Shown here piece after piece: positions 1 to 8,088 of a DNA stretch of 64,000 nucleotides (position 1 is its first letter; every line of letters begins with the position of its first letter). Origin of the DNA: Clostridiaceae bacterium UBA6110 (GTDB lineage Bacteria > Bacillota > Clostridia > Clostridiales > Clostridiaceae); contig DIWI01000093.1 in assembly GCA_002428415.1 (NCBI GenBank), positions 6,155-70,154 of the forward strand, given 5' to 3'. The notes beneath the pieces are model-generated. The model saw only the letters and a list, made by a program, of their open reading frames with translations. It did no database searches and had not been told where the DNA came from. A program made the position numbers and the translations under genes.

Positions 1-84
1 ATTTGCGAATGACGAATGGGTAAGCGCAGTCTCTATGAGCTTCTTGTCAGAAAAATCGACACCTATGGTCTTTTCAAACTCCAT
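1..84 (-). CDS. rnc: Ribonuclease III, N-terminal fragment
   Basis: The 28 codons visible read MEFEKTIGVDFSDKKLIETA and continue with a THSSFAN motif, which is the start of the RNase III nuclease domain (helix before the metal-binding signature). RNase III is the endonuclease that cuts double-stranded RNA in rRNA precursors and some mRNAs. The gene runs off the left edge, so the catalytic glutamates and the dsRNA-binding domain cannot be seen. The ATG has an AAGGAG ribosome site 7 bases upstream. It follows acpP, as in most Firmicutes (plsX-acpP-rnc), but a terminator lies between them. Confidence 0.93.
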   Translation of the reverse strand, partial: MEFEKTIGVDFSDKKLIETALTHSSFAN

Positions 85-103
85 AAATTCATCTCCTTTA
101 TGA

Positions 104-150
104 AGTTTATTCCTCAAGCTGCCTTATAGCTGCAGCCTCAGGAATAAACT
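104..150 (-). promoter_or_regulatory. Long hairpin in the rnc mRNA leader
   Basis: A 19-pair inverted repeat (17 Watson-Crick pairs, one G-U, one G-G mismatch, loop of about 9) ends 14 bases before the rnc ribosome site. With the -10 box at 164-169 the transcript would start about 7 bases before this stem, so the mRNA would open with it. There is no T-run, so it is not a terminator. By analogy with the self-cleaved E. coli rnc leader, it may be a site where RNase III controls its own mRNA; that is inference. Confidence 0.6.
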
Positions 151-163
151 TATGGTCCTCTAC

Positions 164-169
164 ATTATA
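164..169 (-). promoter_or_regulatory. Candidate -10 box of rnc promoter
   Basis: A perfect TATAAT on the minus strand lies between the acpP terminator and the rnc leader hairpin. No good -35 is seen 16-18 bases upstream, where the terminator stem lies. The spacing to the leader hairpin fits a start near 157. Confidence 0.45.
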
Positions 170-170
170 C

Positions 171-214
171 AGAAAAAACAAAATCCCGTATACAGCATGC
201 TGGATACGGGATTT
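171..214 (-). terminator. Rho-independent terminator after acpP
   Basis: An 11-bp stem (AAATCCCGTAT paired with ATACGGGATTT, 181-214) is followed on the minus strand by a T-rich tail. It lies 8 bases after the acpP stop codon. Confidence 0.88.
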
Positions 215-222
215 CAAATCAT

Positions 223-453
223 CTAATCTTCTCCGGTGAGCGTCTTAAGATAATTGACTACATCTCCGACCTTCTTGGCGTTCTCCGCCTGCTCGTCGGC
301 TATCTCTACGTCAAACTCTTCTTCAAGCGCCATGACCAGCTCGACTATGTCAAGTGAATCAGCACCAAGATCCTCGAACGTCGAGTCCATTGTTATCTCG
401 TCTTCGTTCAGACTGAGCTTGTCAGCAATTATTGCCCTTACTTTTTCAAACAT
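223..453 (-). CDS. acpP: Acyl carrier protein
   Basis: This 76-residue acidic protein carries growing acyl chains in fatty-acid synthesis on a 4'-phosphopantetheine arm. The attachment serine is Ser33 in the GADSLDIVEL motif, and the helix-loop-helix pattern and length are typical. The start chosen is MFEKVRAI, because GGAGGTGA sits directly upstream; the five extra codons upstream overlap that site. It follows plsX and precedes rnc, the standard Firmicutes order, and ends in a strong terminator. CoaA-pathway genes that feed its prosthetic group (coaD, coaBC) are also in the window. Confidence 0.98.
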   Translation of the reverse strand: MFEKVRAIIADKLSLNEDEITMDSTFEDLGADSLDIVELVMALEEEFDVEIADEQAENAKKVGDVVNYLKTLTGED

Positions 454-511
454 TAAAATCACCTCCATAGATTGTATAATAGTGGAATCCTTGCCTTAAT
501 GCAACATAATC

Positions 512-1507
512 CTACTGTTCTTTTGCCATGTTTTCCTTGTAAATTTTAAGGAATCCTCTGTCATAAAGCTTTTTCGCCTGTCTCAGTGCATTTTTGTATG
601 CTCTTGCGTCTGAACTGCCATGCGCCTTTATGACCAGACCGTCCACTCCAAGCAGGGCTGCTCCGCCCTCTTCCTTGTAGTCGTGCTTGGCCATGAACTC
701 CTTCAGGGAAGGCTTGACCAGGAGTCCACCAACCTTTCCCCTTGTCGAAGACATCATGGCTTCCTTTATCATGGACATGAGGTTCTTCACTACGCCTTCA
801 TACATCTTGAGAATCGTATTTCCTGTAAATCCATCACAGACAAGGATCTGAACATCACCATCTGTCACTTCTCTCGGCTCCACGTTCCCGACGAAATTAA
901 TGGTCGTATCTGCCTTAAGGAGCTGATATGCTTCCTTGGTCAGTTCATTTCCCTTTTCTTCCTCAGCCCCGATATTGATGAGACCGACCTTAGGTTTGAC
1001 AAAACCCAGGACACTTTCAAAATAAACCCTTCCCATCCTTGCAAACTCAACCAGGTTGTATGGCTTGACATCTGCATTCGCTCCAAGGTCGATAACCATG
1101 AACCTTCCATTCTTTCCAGGTATGAGAGCTGCAAGGGCAGCCCTGTCTATCCCCTTTATCCTGCCTATGATAAGAAGTCCTCCTGCCAGAAGGGCACCGG
1201 TAGATCCTGCTGAAACCACTGCGTCAGCCTTCCCTTCCTTCACCAGGTCGAAAGCTCTTCTCAGTGACGAATCTTTTTTTCTCCTCATCGCAAGGACCGG
1301 TGCCTCATCAAGGCTGATGACTTCCCTTGCATCAAGTATCTCCACCTTGGTCTTGTCATATTGATACCTTGCAAGCTCTGCCTCTATCTTCTCCTTCGGA
1401 CCTGTGATTACAACGTTAACTCCATATTCGTTCACTGCCTGGATGGTCCCTGCCACCACTTCCTGTGGTGCGTGGTCTCCCCCCATGCCGTCTACTGCTA
1501 TCCTCAT
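512..1507 (-). CDS. plsX: Phosphate acyltransferase PlsX
   Basis: PlsX converts acyl-ACP to acyl-phosphate, the donor for the first acylation of glycerol-3-phosphate by PlsY. The 331-residue length is normal. The signature DGMGGDHAP is at residues 6-14, and GSTGALLAGG and DGFTGN are visible further on. A GGAGGTG site precedes the ATG. It sits between rpmF and acpP, but a terminator at 1593-1640 separates it from rpmF. No fabH or fapR lies next to it, unlike Bacillus. Together with fakA elsewhere in the window it gives two routes to acyl-phosphate. Confidence 0.98.
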   Translation of the reverse strand: MRIAVDGMGGDHAPQEVVAGTIQAVNEYGVNVVITGPKEKIEAELARYQYDKTKVEILDAREVISLDEAPVLAMRRKKDSSLRRAFDLVKEGKADAVVSAGSTGALLAGGLLIIGRIKGIDRAALAALIPGKNGRFMVIDLGANADVKPYNLVEFARMGRVYFESVLGFVKPKVGLINIGAEEEKGNELTKEAYQLLKADTTINFVGNVEPREVTDGDVQILVCDGFTGNTILKMYEGVVKNLMSMIKEAMMSSTRGKVGGLLVKPSLKEFMAKHDYKEEGGAALLGVDGLVIKAHGSSDARAYKNALRQAKKLYDRGFLKIYKENMAKEQ

Positions 1508-1592
1508 ATGGCACCTCCAATCAAAATATTCTTACTGTCGCAATTATACCATATTGCCATAATCAGACATACATGCCATTTTAGATGACAAA

Positions 1593-1640
1593 CAAAAAAG
1601 CTAGCCATGGGGATCGGTAAAACGATTCCCTGACTAGCTT
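1593..1640 (-). terminator. Terminator between rpmF and plsX
   Basis: The minus-strand stem AAGCTAG...CTAGCTT, extended inward by imperfect pairs around AGGGA/TCCCC, is followed by a run of six T. It would cut yceD-rpmF transcripts before plsX, either fully or as a partial brake. Confidence 0.8.
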
Positions 1641-1668
1641 ATTGACATTCGAAAACATCACAAAATGT

Positions 1669-1854
1669 CTATTCAGCCTCTACAGCTACTACTTCCTTAC
1701 CGTCGTAGTATCCGCATGACTTGCAGACTCTGTGGGGGAGCTTCTTCTCATGGCACTGCGGGCACTCTACGAGTCCTGGAGCCGCGAGTGTGAAGGTCTG
1801 AGCCCTTCTTCTGTCTCTTCTGCCTTTAGAAAACTTTCTAGCTGGATTTCCCAT
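1669..1854 (-). CDS. rpmF: 50S ribosomal protein L32
   Basis: This 61-residue basic protein is a large-subunit ribosomal component. The N-terminus GNPARKFSKGRRDRRRAQ is the L32 signature. Four cysteines (31, 34, 44, 47) form a CxxC-x9-CxxC zinc ribbon, so this is the zinc-binding form. The start used is MGNPARK; a longer upstream reading frame exists but overlaps yceD. It begins 2 bases after the yceD stop, the usual yceD-rpmF pair. Confidence 0.98.
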   Translation of the reverse strand: MGNPARKFSKGRRDRRRAQTFTLAAPGLVECPQCHEKKLPHRVCKSCGYYDGKEVVAVEAE

Positions 1855-1856
1855 TG

Positions 1857-2354
1857 TTACACCTCCTTGAAAATGTCCTTGAGAGCCGATAGCCTCGGAT
1901 CCTCGTCTAGAGAAGCGCAATCGCACTCTCGTATGTTGAGGTTGGTTCCGCAGCTTTGGCAAAGGCCTTTGCAGTCCTCTTTGCATAGGACTTTTATGGG
2001 CATCGAGATATAAATGCTGTTGAGAACAACATCCTTGAGGTCAATAAATCCGCCTTCCTGGACAGGCACAATTCCCTCTTCGTCTTCTCCGCCTTCTGCG
2101 ATTGTTTCGTCGATTTCGACGATAAGATCCCGTTCAAATTCTTCCAAACATCTTGAACAAGTCTCCGACAGTCTGGTAGTAGCGGTCAGCTTAACAGCCG
2201 CAACACCTTCGGCCACATCGACCGTGCCGGTTACTTTTATAGGTTCAAGCGTCCTGATTTCCTCATTGTTGTAAACAAGCTGGCTTGCCGTTATGGCAAA
2301 TTCCACTATCCTGGTTACACTTTTTTTGTTGATATCATGTAGTGATATAAGCAT
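1857..2354 (-). CDS. yceD: YceD/DUF177 family protein
   Basis: A 165-residue DUF177 protein, conserved in bacteria next to rpmF. Family members have been linked to 23S rRNA or 50S assembly, but the exact role is not firmly known. Two cysteine pairs (CSRC near the middle; a cluster ending in CQSCGTNLNIRECDC) look like a metal site. The start MLISLHDI is chosen because of the AGGAG site 7 bases upstream; the open frame upstream (MFAHKGK...) has no ribosome site. Transcription starts from the promoter at 2447-2475. Confidence 0.9.
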   Translation of the reverse strand: MLISLHDINKKSVTRIVEFAITASQLVYNNEEIRTLEPIKVTGTVDVAEGVAAVKLTATTRLSETCSRCLEEFERDLIVEIDETIAEGGEDEEGIVPVQEGGFIDLKDVVLNSIYISMPIKVLCKEDCKGLCQSCGTNLNIRECDCASLDEDPRLSALKDIFKEV

Positions 2355-2446
2355 ATCTACTCCTAGATCCTCATCCAAATGGCATCCTGTGTGAGTAGGA
2401 TGGTGCCAAAAGGATAAAGTTTTGCCCTTGTGAGCAAACACGTATT

Positions 2447-2475
2447 ATTATATTTATTCGGAGTTCAAAAGTCAA
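2447..2475 (-). promoter_or_regulatory. yceD-rpmF promoter
   Basis: TTGACT (2470-2475) and TATAAT (2447-2452) are spaced by exactly 17 bases on the minus strand, a near-consensus housekeeping promoter. It would give a leader of about 85 bases before yceD. Confidence 0.85.
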
Positions 2476-2599
2476 GACTTTTCAATATCCACGTCTTTTC
2501 CTTATTCTCCCGTACCTCGATTATATACCAATTGCCGGATTTGTGAAGAGGAAGAGTCAATTTTTACCTTTTTGTACTTTTTTCAGGCTGAAATCCAGA

Positions 2600-2605
2600 T
2601 ATAAT
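2600..2605 (+). promoter_or_regulatory. Candidate -10 box for the CapA-family gene
   Basis: A TATAAT lies 24 bases before the GTG start at 2629. The -35 region is T-rich with no good TTGACA match at the right spacing, so the call is weak. Confidence 0.4.
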
Positions 2606-2628
2606 GAAAAGGATTAAATGATAGGACG

Positions 2629-3894
2629 GTGAGCGAAATAGCCAGATGCGTCAATAAAGCGATTCTATGGGCACTACTCCCGATGCTGCTTCTTTCCTCC
2701 TGCGGATTCTTTGAACCTGCAGACGGAGCTGCTAATCCGACCTCTGCCGTATTGCCATCGGATCCTTCGAATCCTTCGGCACCAACAAAACCTTCAGAAG
2801 CTCCTGAGCCTGACAATACTGTGGTCATCACTGCTGTCGGCGACATAATGGTCCATTATCCGCAGCTGGTCGCCCAGAAGACCGGCGAGGGCACCTACGA
2901 CTTCACGGATAACTTCCTTTTCATAAAGGATATCATCAGGGACTCCGACATATCGATAGCCAACCTTGAAACAACAATACTTTCAAGCAAGAAGCCTTCG
3001 ACATATCCGCGTTTCAATTCTCCCCCTGAGCTTCTTGATGCGATCAAGGACACAGGCTTCGATATTATTTCAACCATAAACAACCACACCCTGGATAACG
3101 GCAAGGCCGGAGTATTGGCCACATTAAAGGAGCTGGAGTCAAGGGGGTTCACTTCAGTAGGAACCTCAAAGAACAAGAATGATGCCAAATATACGGTCCA
3201 GACTGTAAAGGACATAAAGATTGGCATAACTGCATTCACCTGCGGTTTTTTCAACAGCAGCGGGCCATACCTCAACAACAATCCTTCAGAAGGCATAGGA
3301 AACCAGCTGAATATCATCGATACCACGAATGTGACATCATCCTTCGAAAAGATCAAGGTCCAGATCGACAAGATGAAGGAAGAGGGTTCTGAATTCATCA
3401 CCGTGGTTCTGCACTGGGGTACTGAATACCAGAAGGAGCCTAACAGCTATCAGAAGAAGCTTGCACAGAAGCTTGTTGATGAAGGTGTCGACCTCATACT
3501 TGGATCACATCCGCATCTCGTGCAGTCCATGGAGTTCCTGGAATCTACAGATGGGAAGCACCAGGGACTTGTAGCATACTCCATGGGCAACTTCCTGTCC
3601 AACCAGAGATTCGATATTCTGGAGATAAAAGGAACCGAAACAGGAATGGTCGCTAGAGTGACGCTTGAGAAGGACGAGAAAGGCAATGTAGAAATCAAGG
3701 AGGCTGAATACGTACCCACCTGGATAAGCCTTACAGGTATCGAGGAGGATGCAGATTACAAGATATTGCCAATAAGCACAGACTACAGGCAAACCGCCGA
3801 AAAGTATGAAGCTGATGAAAAATCTGTCAAAGAATCCCTTGAATGGCTGAAGTCGGTCATGAAGGATGAAAAGGTCATGATTTACGGAAAATAG
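2629..3894 (+). CDS. CapA-family (PGA_cap) lipoprotein
   Basis: A 421-residue exported protein of the CapA/PGA_cap family, which has a calcineurin-like phosphoesterase fold and includes poly-gamma-glutamate capsule proteins. A hydrophobic signal ends in the lipobox LLSSC (Cys near residue 25), so it should be anchored outside the membrane. A Pro/Ser/Thr-rich linker follows. Family motifs are AVGDIMVH, NLETTI, INNHTLDNG, VVLHWGTEY and GSHPH with YSMGNFLS. The start is GTG with a poor ribosome site; no upstream ATG is in frame. No capB, capC or other capsule gene is near, so a role in capsule synthesis is not shown. Confidence 0.88.
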   Translation: MSEIARCVNKAILWALLPMLLLSSCGFFEPADGAANPTSAVLPSDPSNPSAPTKPSEAPEPDNTVVITAVGDIMVHYPQLVAQKTGEGTYDFTDNFLFIKDIIRDSDISIANLETTILSSKKPSTYPRFNSPPELLDAIKDTGFDIISTINNHTLDNGKAGVLATLKELESRGFTSVGTSKNKNDAKYTVQTVKDIKIGITAFTCGFFNSSGPYLNNNPSEGIGNQLNIIDTTNVTSSFEKIKVQIDKMKEEGSEFITVVLHWGTEYQKEPNSYQKKLAQKLVDEGVDLILGSHPHLVQSMEFLESTDGKHQGLVAYSMGNFLSNQRFDILEIKGTETGMVARVTLEKDEKGNVEIKEAEYVPTWISLTGIEEDADYKILPISTDYRQTAEKYEADEKSVKESLEWLKSVMKDEKVMIYGK

Positions 3895-3898
3895 GCGA

Positions 3899-3938
3899 AA
3901 ATAAAGCAGCCGGACCATTTGGTCCGGCTGCTTTATTT
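3899..3938. terminator. Bidirectional terminator, capA-like gene / ackA
   Basis: A perfect 18-bp stem with loop ATTT has A-rich and T-rich ends on both sides. It serves the two convergent genes that flank it. Confidence 0.93.
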
Positions 3939-3940
3939 GA

Positions 3941-5134
3941 CTATTTTACCAAAGCCAAAGTGTCTCTGGCTATCATGAGCTCTTCGTTTGTAGGAACAAC
4001 CAGGACCTTGACCTTTGAGTCGTCGGTGGATATGATCGTTTCCTTTCCTCTAACCTTGTTCTTTGCCTTGTCCATGTATATGCCAAAGTACTCAAGGTTT
4101 GATGCTATCGCTTCCCTTGCCTCTGGAGCGTTCTCTCCAAGTCCGGCAGTGAATACGAGTGCATCTATTCCATTCATTGCTGCAACGAAATAGCCTATGT
4201 ATTTCTTTACCCTGTAGAAGAATACTTCAAGTGCAAGGTTTGCCCTGTTGTTTCCGCCGTCAGCTGCAACTTCTATGTCCCTGAAGTCTGACGATACGCC
4301 TGACAGTCCAAGTACTCCTGACTTCTTGTTCATTATGTCGAGAACCTCATCATAGGAGTAATTGGATACTCTCATGAGGTATGGGATTATAGCAGGGTCG
4401 ATGTCTCCGCATCTTGTTCCCATGAGGAGTCCTTCAAGCGGTGTGAATCCCATTGAAGTGTCAACTGACTTTCCATTCTGAACTGCAGCTACTGATGCTC
4501 CATTTCCAAGATGGCAGGTGACTATCTTCAGGTCCTTGATATCCTTGCCCAGAATATCTGCAGTCCTGTAAGCTACATATTTGTGGCTTGTACCGTGGAA
4601 GCCGTATTTCCTGATATGGTGCTCCTTGTACATCTCATATGGAAGACCATAAAGGAAAGCCTTTTCTGGCATAGTCTGATGGAATGCTGTATCAAATACT
4701 GCAACCATCTTCGTGTCAGGCATGAGGGCCTGGCAAGCTCTTATTCCGATTATGTTAGGTGGGTTGTGAAGCGGTGCGAGCTCTGAGAAGTCCACAAGGT
4801 CCTTCATGACTTCATCGTCTATGACAACAGAATCTGCGTACTTTTCTCCGCCATGAACTACTCTGTGTCCTACTGCTCCGATTTCATCCATTGATGCGAT
4901 TACTCCGTTAACTCCGTCAGTAAGAGTTTCAAGAACATGCTTTATCGCATCCTTGTGGTCTTTCATAGGAACTGTAAGTACATACTTATCCCTTCCGTCC
5001 ACTCTCTGAGTCAGCACAGAACCTTCTATCCCTATTCTTTCAACAAGTCCGTTCGCAAGGGCATGTTCATTGTCCATGTCGATCAGCTGATACTTGAGGG
5101 ATGAGCTTCCGCAATTAATTACTAGTACTTTCAT
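3941..5134 (-). CDS. ackA: Acetate kinase
   Basis: AckA makes ATP and acetate from acetyl-phosphate, the energy-yielding last step of acetate fermentation in the cytoplasm. At 397 residues it is full length. The N-terminal phosphate loop NCGSSSLK (residues 7-14) and the motifs GFHGTSH, HLGNGASV and FTAGLGENA are present. It lies 46 bases after pta, forming the usual pta-ackA operon. A GGAGGAAAG ribosome site precedes the ATG, and a bidirectional terminator ends the unit. Confidence 0.99.
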   Translation of the reverse strand: MKVLVINCGSSSLKYQLIDMDNEHALANGLVERIGIEGSVLTQRVDGRDKYVLTVPMKDHKDAIKHVLETLTDGVNGVIASMDEIGAVGHRVVHGGEKYADSVVIDDEVMKDLVDFSELAPLHNPPNIIGIRACQALMPDTKMVAVFDTAFHQTMPEKAFLYGLPYEMYKEHHIRKYGFHGTSHKYVAYRTADILGKDIKDLKIVTCHLGNGASVAAVQNGKSVDTSMGFTPLEGLLMGTRCGDIDPAIIPYLMRVSNYSYDEVLDIMNKKSGVLGLSGVSSDFRDIEVAADGGNNRANLALEVFFYRVKKYIGYFVAAMNGIDALVFTAGLGENAPEAREAIASNLEYFGIYMDKAKNKVRGKETIISTDDSKVKVLVVPTNEELMIARDTLALVK

Positions 5135-5180
5135 TACTTTCCTCCTGCCTTTTAGCTATATATATTTATTTAATTGAAAG

Positions 5181-6182
5181 CTATTTCTGTGACTGAGCCT
5201 GAACTGCAGTTATCGCCACGACATTCACTATGTCCTCAGCGCTGCAGCCTCTTGAAAGGTCATTTATCGGCTTTGCAAAGCCCTGGCATATCGGTCCGAT
5301 GGCCTCTGCGCCGGCAAGTCTCTGTACAAGTTTGTATCCTATGTTTCCAGCCTGAAGGTCCGGGAATACGAGGACATTGGCCTCTCCTGCCACCTTCGAA
5401 TTAGGAGCCTTCTGCTTTCCGACCTTAGCAACGAGGGCTGCATCTGCCTGAAGCTCGCCTTCTATGGCAAGGTCAGGTCTGAGCTCGTTTGCCTTCTTAA
5501 CTGCATTCTGAACCTTAGTAACAAGCTCGTGCTTTGCGCTTCCCATCGTAGAGAATGAAAGCATGGCTACCTTAGGGTCCATTCCGCAAAGCTTCTTCGC
5601 TGTATCAGCTGTCGAAATTGCGATTGCAGCAAGCTCATCCTCATTAGGATTCGGATTGACCGCGCAGTCTGCGAAGAGCATCATGCCGTCCTTGCCGTAG
5701 CTGTGGTCCTCAAGAAGCATAACGAAGAAAGATGAAACCACGCTTATCCCCGGAGCTGTCTTCACTATCTGAAGGCCCGGTCTCAGCAGGTCGCCGGTGG
5801 TATGTATGGCACCTGATACCATACCCTGCGCATCATCCTTCTTTACCATCATGGTTCCGAAATACATCGGATCCAGCATGGTCTTGGCAGCTATTTCCTC
5901 AGTCACTCCCTTGGATTTCCTGAGCTCATAGAATTCCTTAACATATTCTGCGGTCTTCTCGGACTTTGAAGGATCCTGTATCTCGATTCCTTCAATGTTC
6001 AGTCCCAGCTTTCCAGCCTTTTCCCTTATGACCTCTTCGTTTCCTACAAGAATGACCTCCGCAATCTTTTCAGCATTGATCGTAGCGGCAGCAGTCAGAT
6101 TCCTTTCCTCTTCACCTTCCGGCAGGACTATTCTCTGTATGTCGCTTTTGGCCATTTCCTTCATGCTTGACATAAAATCCAT
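5181..6182 (-). CDS. pta: Phosphate acetyltransferase
   Basis: Pta exchanges CoA for phosphate on acetyl-CoA to give acetyl-phosphate, feeding AckA. The 333 residues match the short class found in Firmicutes, without the N-terminal regulatory domain of the enterobacterial enzyme. Conserved stretches include AVNPNPNEDELA, LSFSTMGSAKH and EGELQADAAL. The ATG has AAAGGAGA upstream. It is first in the pta-ackA operon and is divergent from tmcAL, a tRNA enzyme that uses acetate. Confidence 0.98.
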   Translation of the reverse strand: MDFMSSMKEMAKSDIQRIVLPEGEEERNLTAAATINAEKIAEVILVGNEEVIREKAGKLGLNIEGIEIQDPSKSEKTAEYVKEFYELRKSKGVTEEIAAKTMLDPMYFGTMMVKKDDAQGMVSGAIHTTGDLLRPGLQIVKTAPGISVVSSFFVMLLEDHSYGKDGMMLFADCAVNPNPNEDELAAIAISTADTAKKLCGMDPKVAMLSFSTMGSAKHELVTKVQNAVKKANELRPDLAIEGELQADAALVAKVGKQKAPNSKVAGEANVLVFPDLQAGNIGYKLVQRLAGAEAIGPICQGFAKPINDLSRGCSAEDIVNVVAITAVQAQSQK

Positions 6183-6214
6183 AAAATTTTCTCCTTTCGT
6201 GTTTACCTCTTAAT

Positions 6215-6244
6215 ATGATACAACTTTCAATGTGTCCTTTTCAA
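6215..6244 (-). promoter_or_regulatory. pta-ackA promoter
   Basis: TTGAAA (6239-6244) and TATCAT (6215-6220) are 18 bases apart on the minus strand, about 30 bases before the pta start. Confidence 0.55.
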
Positions 6245-6290
6245 GGTAAATGCAGTAAAATATACTTTATAATGTATTGGAGGTTACATC

Positions 6291-7472
6291 ATGAGACCTT
6301 GCGCCATAATCGCTGAATATAATCCATTTCACAAGGGTCATGCTTATCAGGTAGAAGAGACACGTAAAAACGGTGCCACCCACGTCATCGCCCTGATGTC
6401 AGGGAATTTCGTGCAGCGCGGTGCGCCAGCACTTTTCGACAAATACAGGAGAGCCCATATGGCAGTCCTTGGCGGGGTAGACCTGGTCCTCGAGCTGCCT
6501 TCAGTATACGCCCTTTCCTCGGCCGAATTTTTTGCACGGGGCTCGGTTGACATATTGAACAGACTTCATGGCATTGAAATGCTATCCTTCGGCTCCGAAG
6601 CGGGAGATTTAGGAACACTTTCAAGAATTGCAGAGATCGTCTCGGAAGAACCTGATGAATACAGGCTTCTCCTGAGGAAATACCTTGACCTTGGACAGTC
6701 ATTCCCCGGTGCCAGGTCTAAAGCCCTCGAAGCACTTCTCCCAGATATTCCTCCAGGTGTTCTTTCAAGCCCTAACAATATCTTAGGAGTTGAGTATCTG
6801 AAGGCACTTCGAAAGACAGGCTCATCCATTGAACCGTTTACCATAAGGAGACAGGGAGCCGGCTACCATGAGGAAGACCTGCAGAAGTCACTTCCATCGG
6901 CTACAGGGATAAGGAAGCTGCTTATTGAAGGCGGAGCTGCAGAAGGACTTCTTCCGGCCAGCTCAGGTGAAGAGCTTGCCAGTCTGGTCTCATCAGGCTA
7001 TTCGATGGTGACGCTTGAAAGCTGCAAAGATCTTCTGCTTTACAGGCTGACCGTTGATGGAGACTGCCTGTCTAACCTTCCTGATGCTTCGGGAGGGCTT
7101 TGCGAACGCATGGTCCAGCATTCTCACCTGATCGGGACAACTGGAGTGACCGGCTTCATAGAGGCTGTCAAAACCCGGAGATACACTCACACCAGGATAT
7201 CCAGGATTCTCATGCAGTTCCTTCTGTCCTTTGACAGGTGCGACCTGGACAGCCTGAGGAGGGGCATTCCCGGTGCCGTGAAGATCCTAGAGTCGACACC
7301 CAGAGGCAATGAGTTCCTCGCTTCGATAAGAAAGGATACTGAAATAAGACTCATCCACAACTTCGGAAGAGAAATCGATGAATACCATACCCTTGATTCA
7401 AAGGCTTCGAAGGTCTACGGACTGCTTTGCAGAGACTATGACGCTTCCTGGGATTTCAAGGGTTACATATGA
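6291..7472 (+). CDS. tmcAL: tRNA(Met) cytidine acetate ligase
   Basis: TmcAL (YlbM) makes N4-acetylcytidine at the wobble position of elongator tRNA-Met, using acetate and ATP through an acetyl-adenylate. The N-terminal nucleotidylyltransferase motif AEYNPFHKGH (residues 8-17) and the following MSGNFVQRG are diagnostic, and 393 residues is the usual length. It is transcribed away from pta-ackA, whose pathway releases acetate, and converges on the coaD operon. In Bacillus it also sits near coaD and rsmD. Confidence 0.94.
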   Translation: MRPCAIIAEYNPFHKGHAYQVEETRKNGATHVIALMSGNFVQRGAPALFDKYRRAHMAVLGGVDLVLELPSVYALSSAEFFARGSVDILNRLHGIEMLSFGSEAGDLGTLSRIAEIVSEEPDEYRLLLRKYLDLGQSFPGARSKALEALLPDIPPGVLSSPNNILGVEYLKALRKTGSSIEPFTIRRQGAGYHEEDLQKSLPSATGIRKLLIEGGAAEGLLPASSGEELASLVSSGYSMVTLESCKDLLLYRLTVDGDCLSNLPDASGGLCERMVQHSHLIGTTGVTGFIEAVKTRRYTHTRISRILMQFLLSFDRCDLDSLRRGIPGAVKILESTPRGNEFLASIRKDTEIRLIHNFGREIDEYHTLDSKASKVYGLLCRDYDASWDFKGYI

Positions 7473-7480
7473 CAAAAAGC

Positions 7481-7520
7481 AAGGCTCCCAGCATCCGATC
7501 TTTGGATGTTTGCGAGCCTT
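7481..7520. terminator. Terminator between tmcAL and the coaD operon
   Basis: The outer stem AAGGCTC/GAGCCTT and inner stem CATCC/GGATG form a hairpin between two convergent genes, with short A/T tracts outside. Confidence 0.75.
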
Positions 7521-7529
7521 CTTTGCTGT

Positions 7530-8087
7530 CTATTTCATTTCCCTGAGTTCTTTGATGTTTTCCCTGACAACTGCCGCAGTTCCTGTTATGTCCCTGTTGT
7601 AGTCTGATATGAACCCTTCGAACAGCTTCTTAAGGTTAACCATCATCTCGCTGTTTTTCGACTGGAGCTCCTTCTCGAGGTCAGTAAGAAGATTGTCGGC
7701 ATAGTCCCTTGCAGACAGCCTGACCATCTTCGCATCGGACTGGGCCTTTGCGATTATCTCCTTAGCCCTGACCTCAGCTTCCTTCACGAGGTCATGGTTG
7801 TCCAGCTTGGCCTTCATAAGTTCAGCCACTTCAGCCTTGGACCTTTCGTACTCGCTTCTTGCCTCGTTAAGTATCCTGTCCTTTTCAGAAAGTACCCACT
7901 GGGCAGTCCTCAGGTCTTCAGGCAGTGCCTGTGTAAGCTCATCCAGAACTGATGTGAGCTCATCCTTGTCTACCATGACCTTCTTGCTGAAGAAGACCTT
8001 CTGTCCGTCCTCCACAATTTCCTGAAGAACCTCCACAAGGCTGGTTATCTCGATTTTCTTTGAAGTTACCTCATAGCTTTCATTCAT
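7530..8087 (-). CDS. Coiled-coil protein, possible scaffold
   Basis: A 185-residue, charged, almost wholly helical protein with no signal or membrane segment. Long heptad-like stretches (roughly residues 50-160, rich in Glu, Lys and Ala, including EAEVRAKEIIAKAQSDA) resemble the membrane-extrinsic parts of ATPase subunit b/H and DivIVA-like proteins. Similar genes follow coaD in many Clostridia. No catalytic motif is seen and the function is unknown. The start used is MNESYEV, 1 base after the coaD stop, with GGGGGA upstream; the longer frame overlaps coaD. Confidence 0.8.
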   Translation of the reverse strand: MNESYEVTSKKIEITSLVEVLQEIVEDGQKVFFSKKVMVDKDELTSVLDELTQALPEDLRTAQWVLSEKDRILNEARSEYERSKAEVAELMKAKLDNHDLVKEAEVRAKEIIAKAQSDAKMVRLSARDYADNLLTDLEKELQSKNSEMMVNLKKLFEGFISDYNRDITGTAAVVRENIKELREMK

Positions 8088-8088
8088 G

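Noticed and set aside
620..1364. Plus-strand open frames opposite plsX (and similar frames opposite most minus-strand genes)
   Set aside because: They lack ribosome sites and family features and are complements of well-identified genes.
2390..2416. Inverted repeat GGCATCCT...AGGATGGTGCC in the yceD leader as a regulatory element
   Set aside because: The stem needs a 3-base bulge, has no T-run, and could be chance; evidence is too thin to call.
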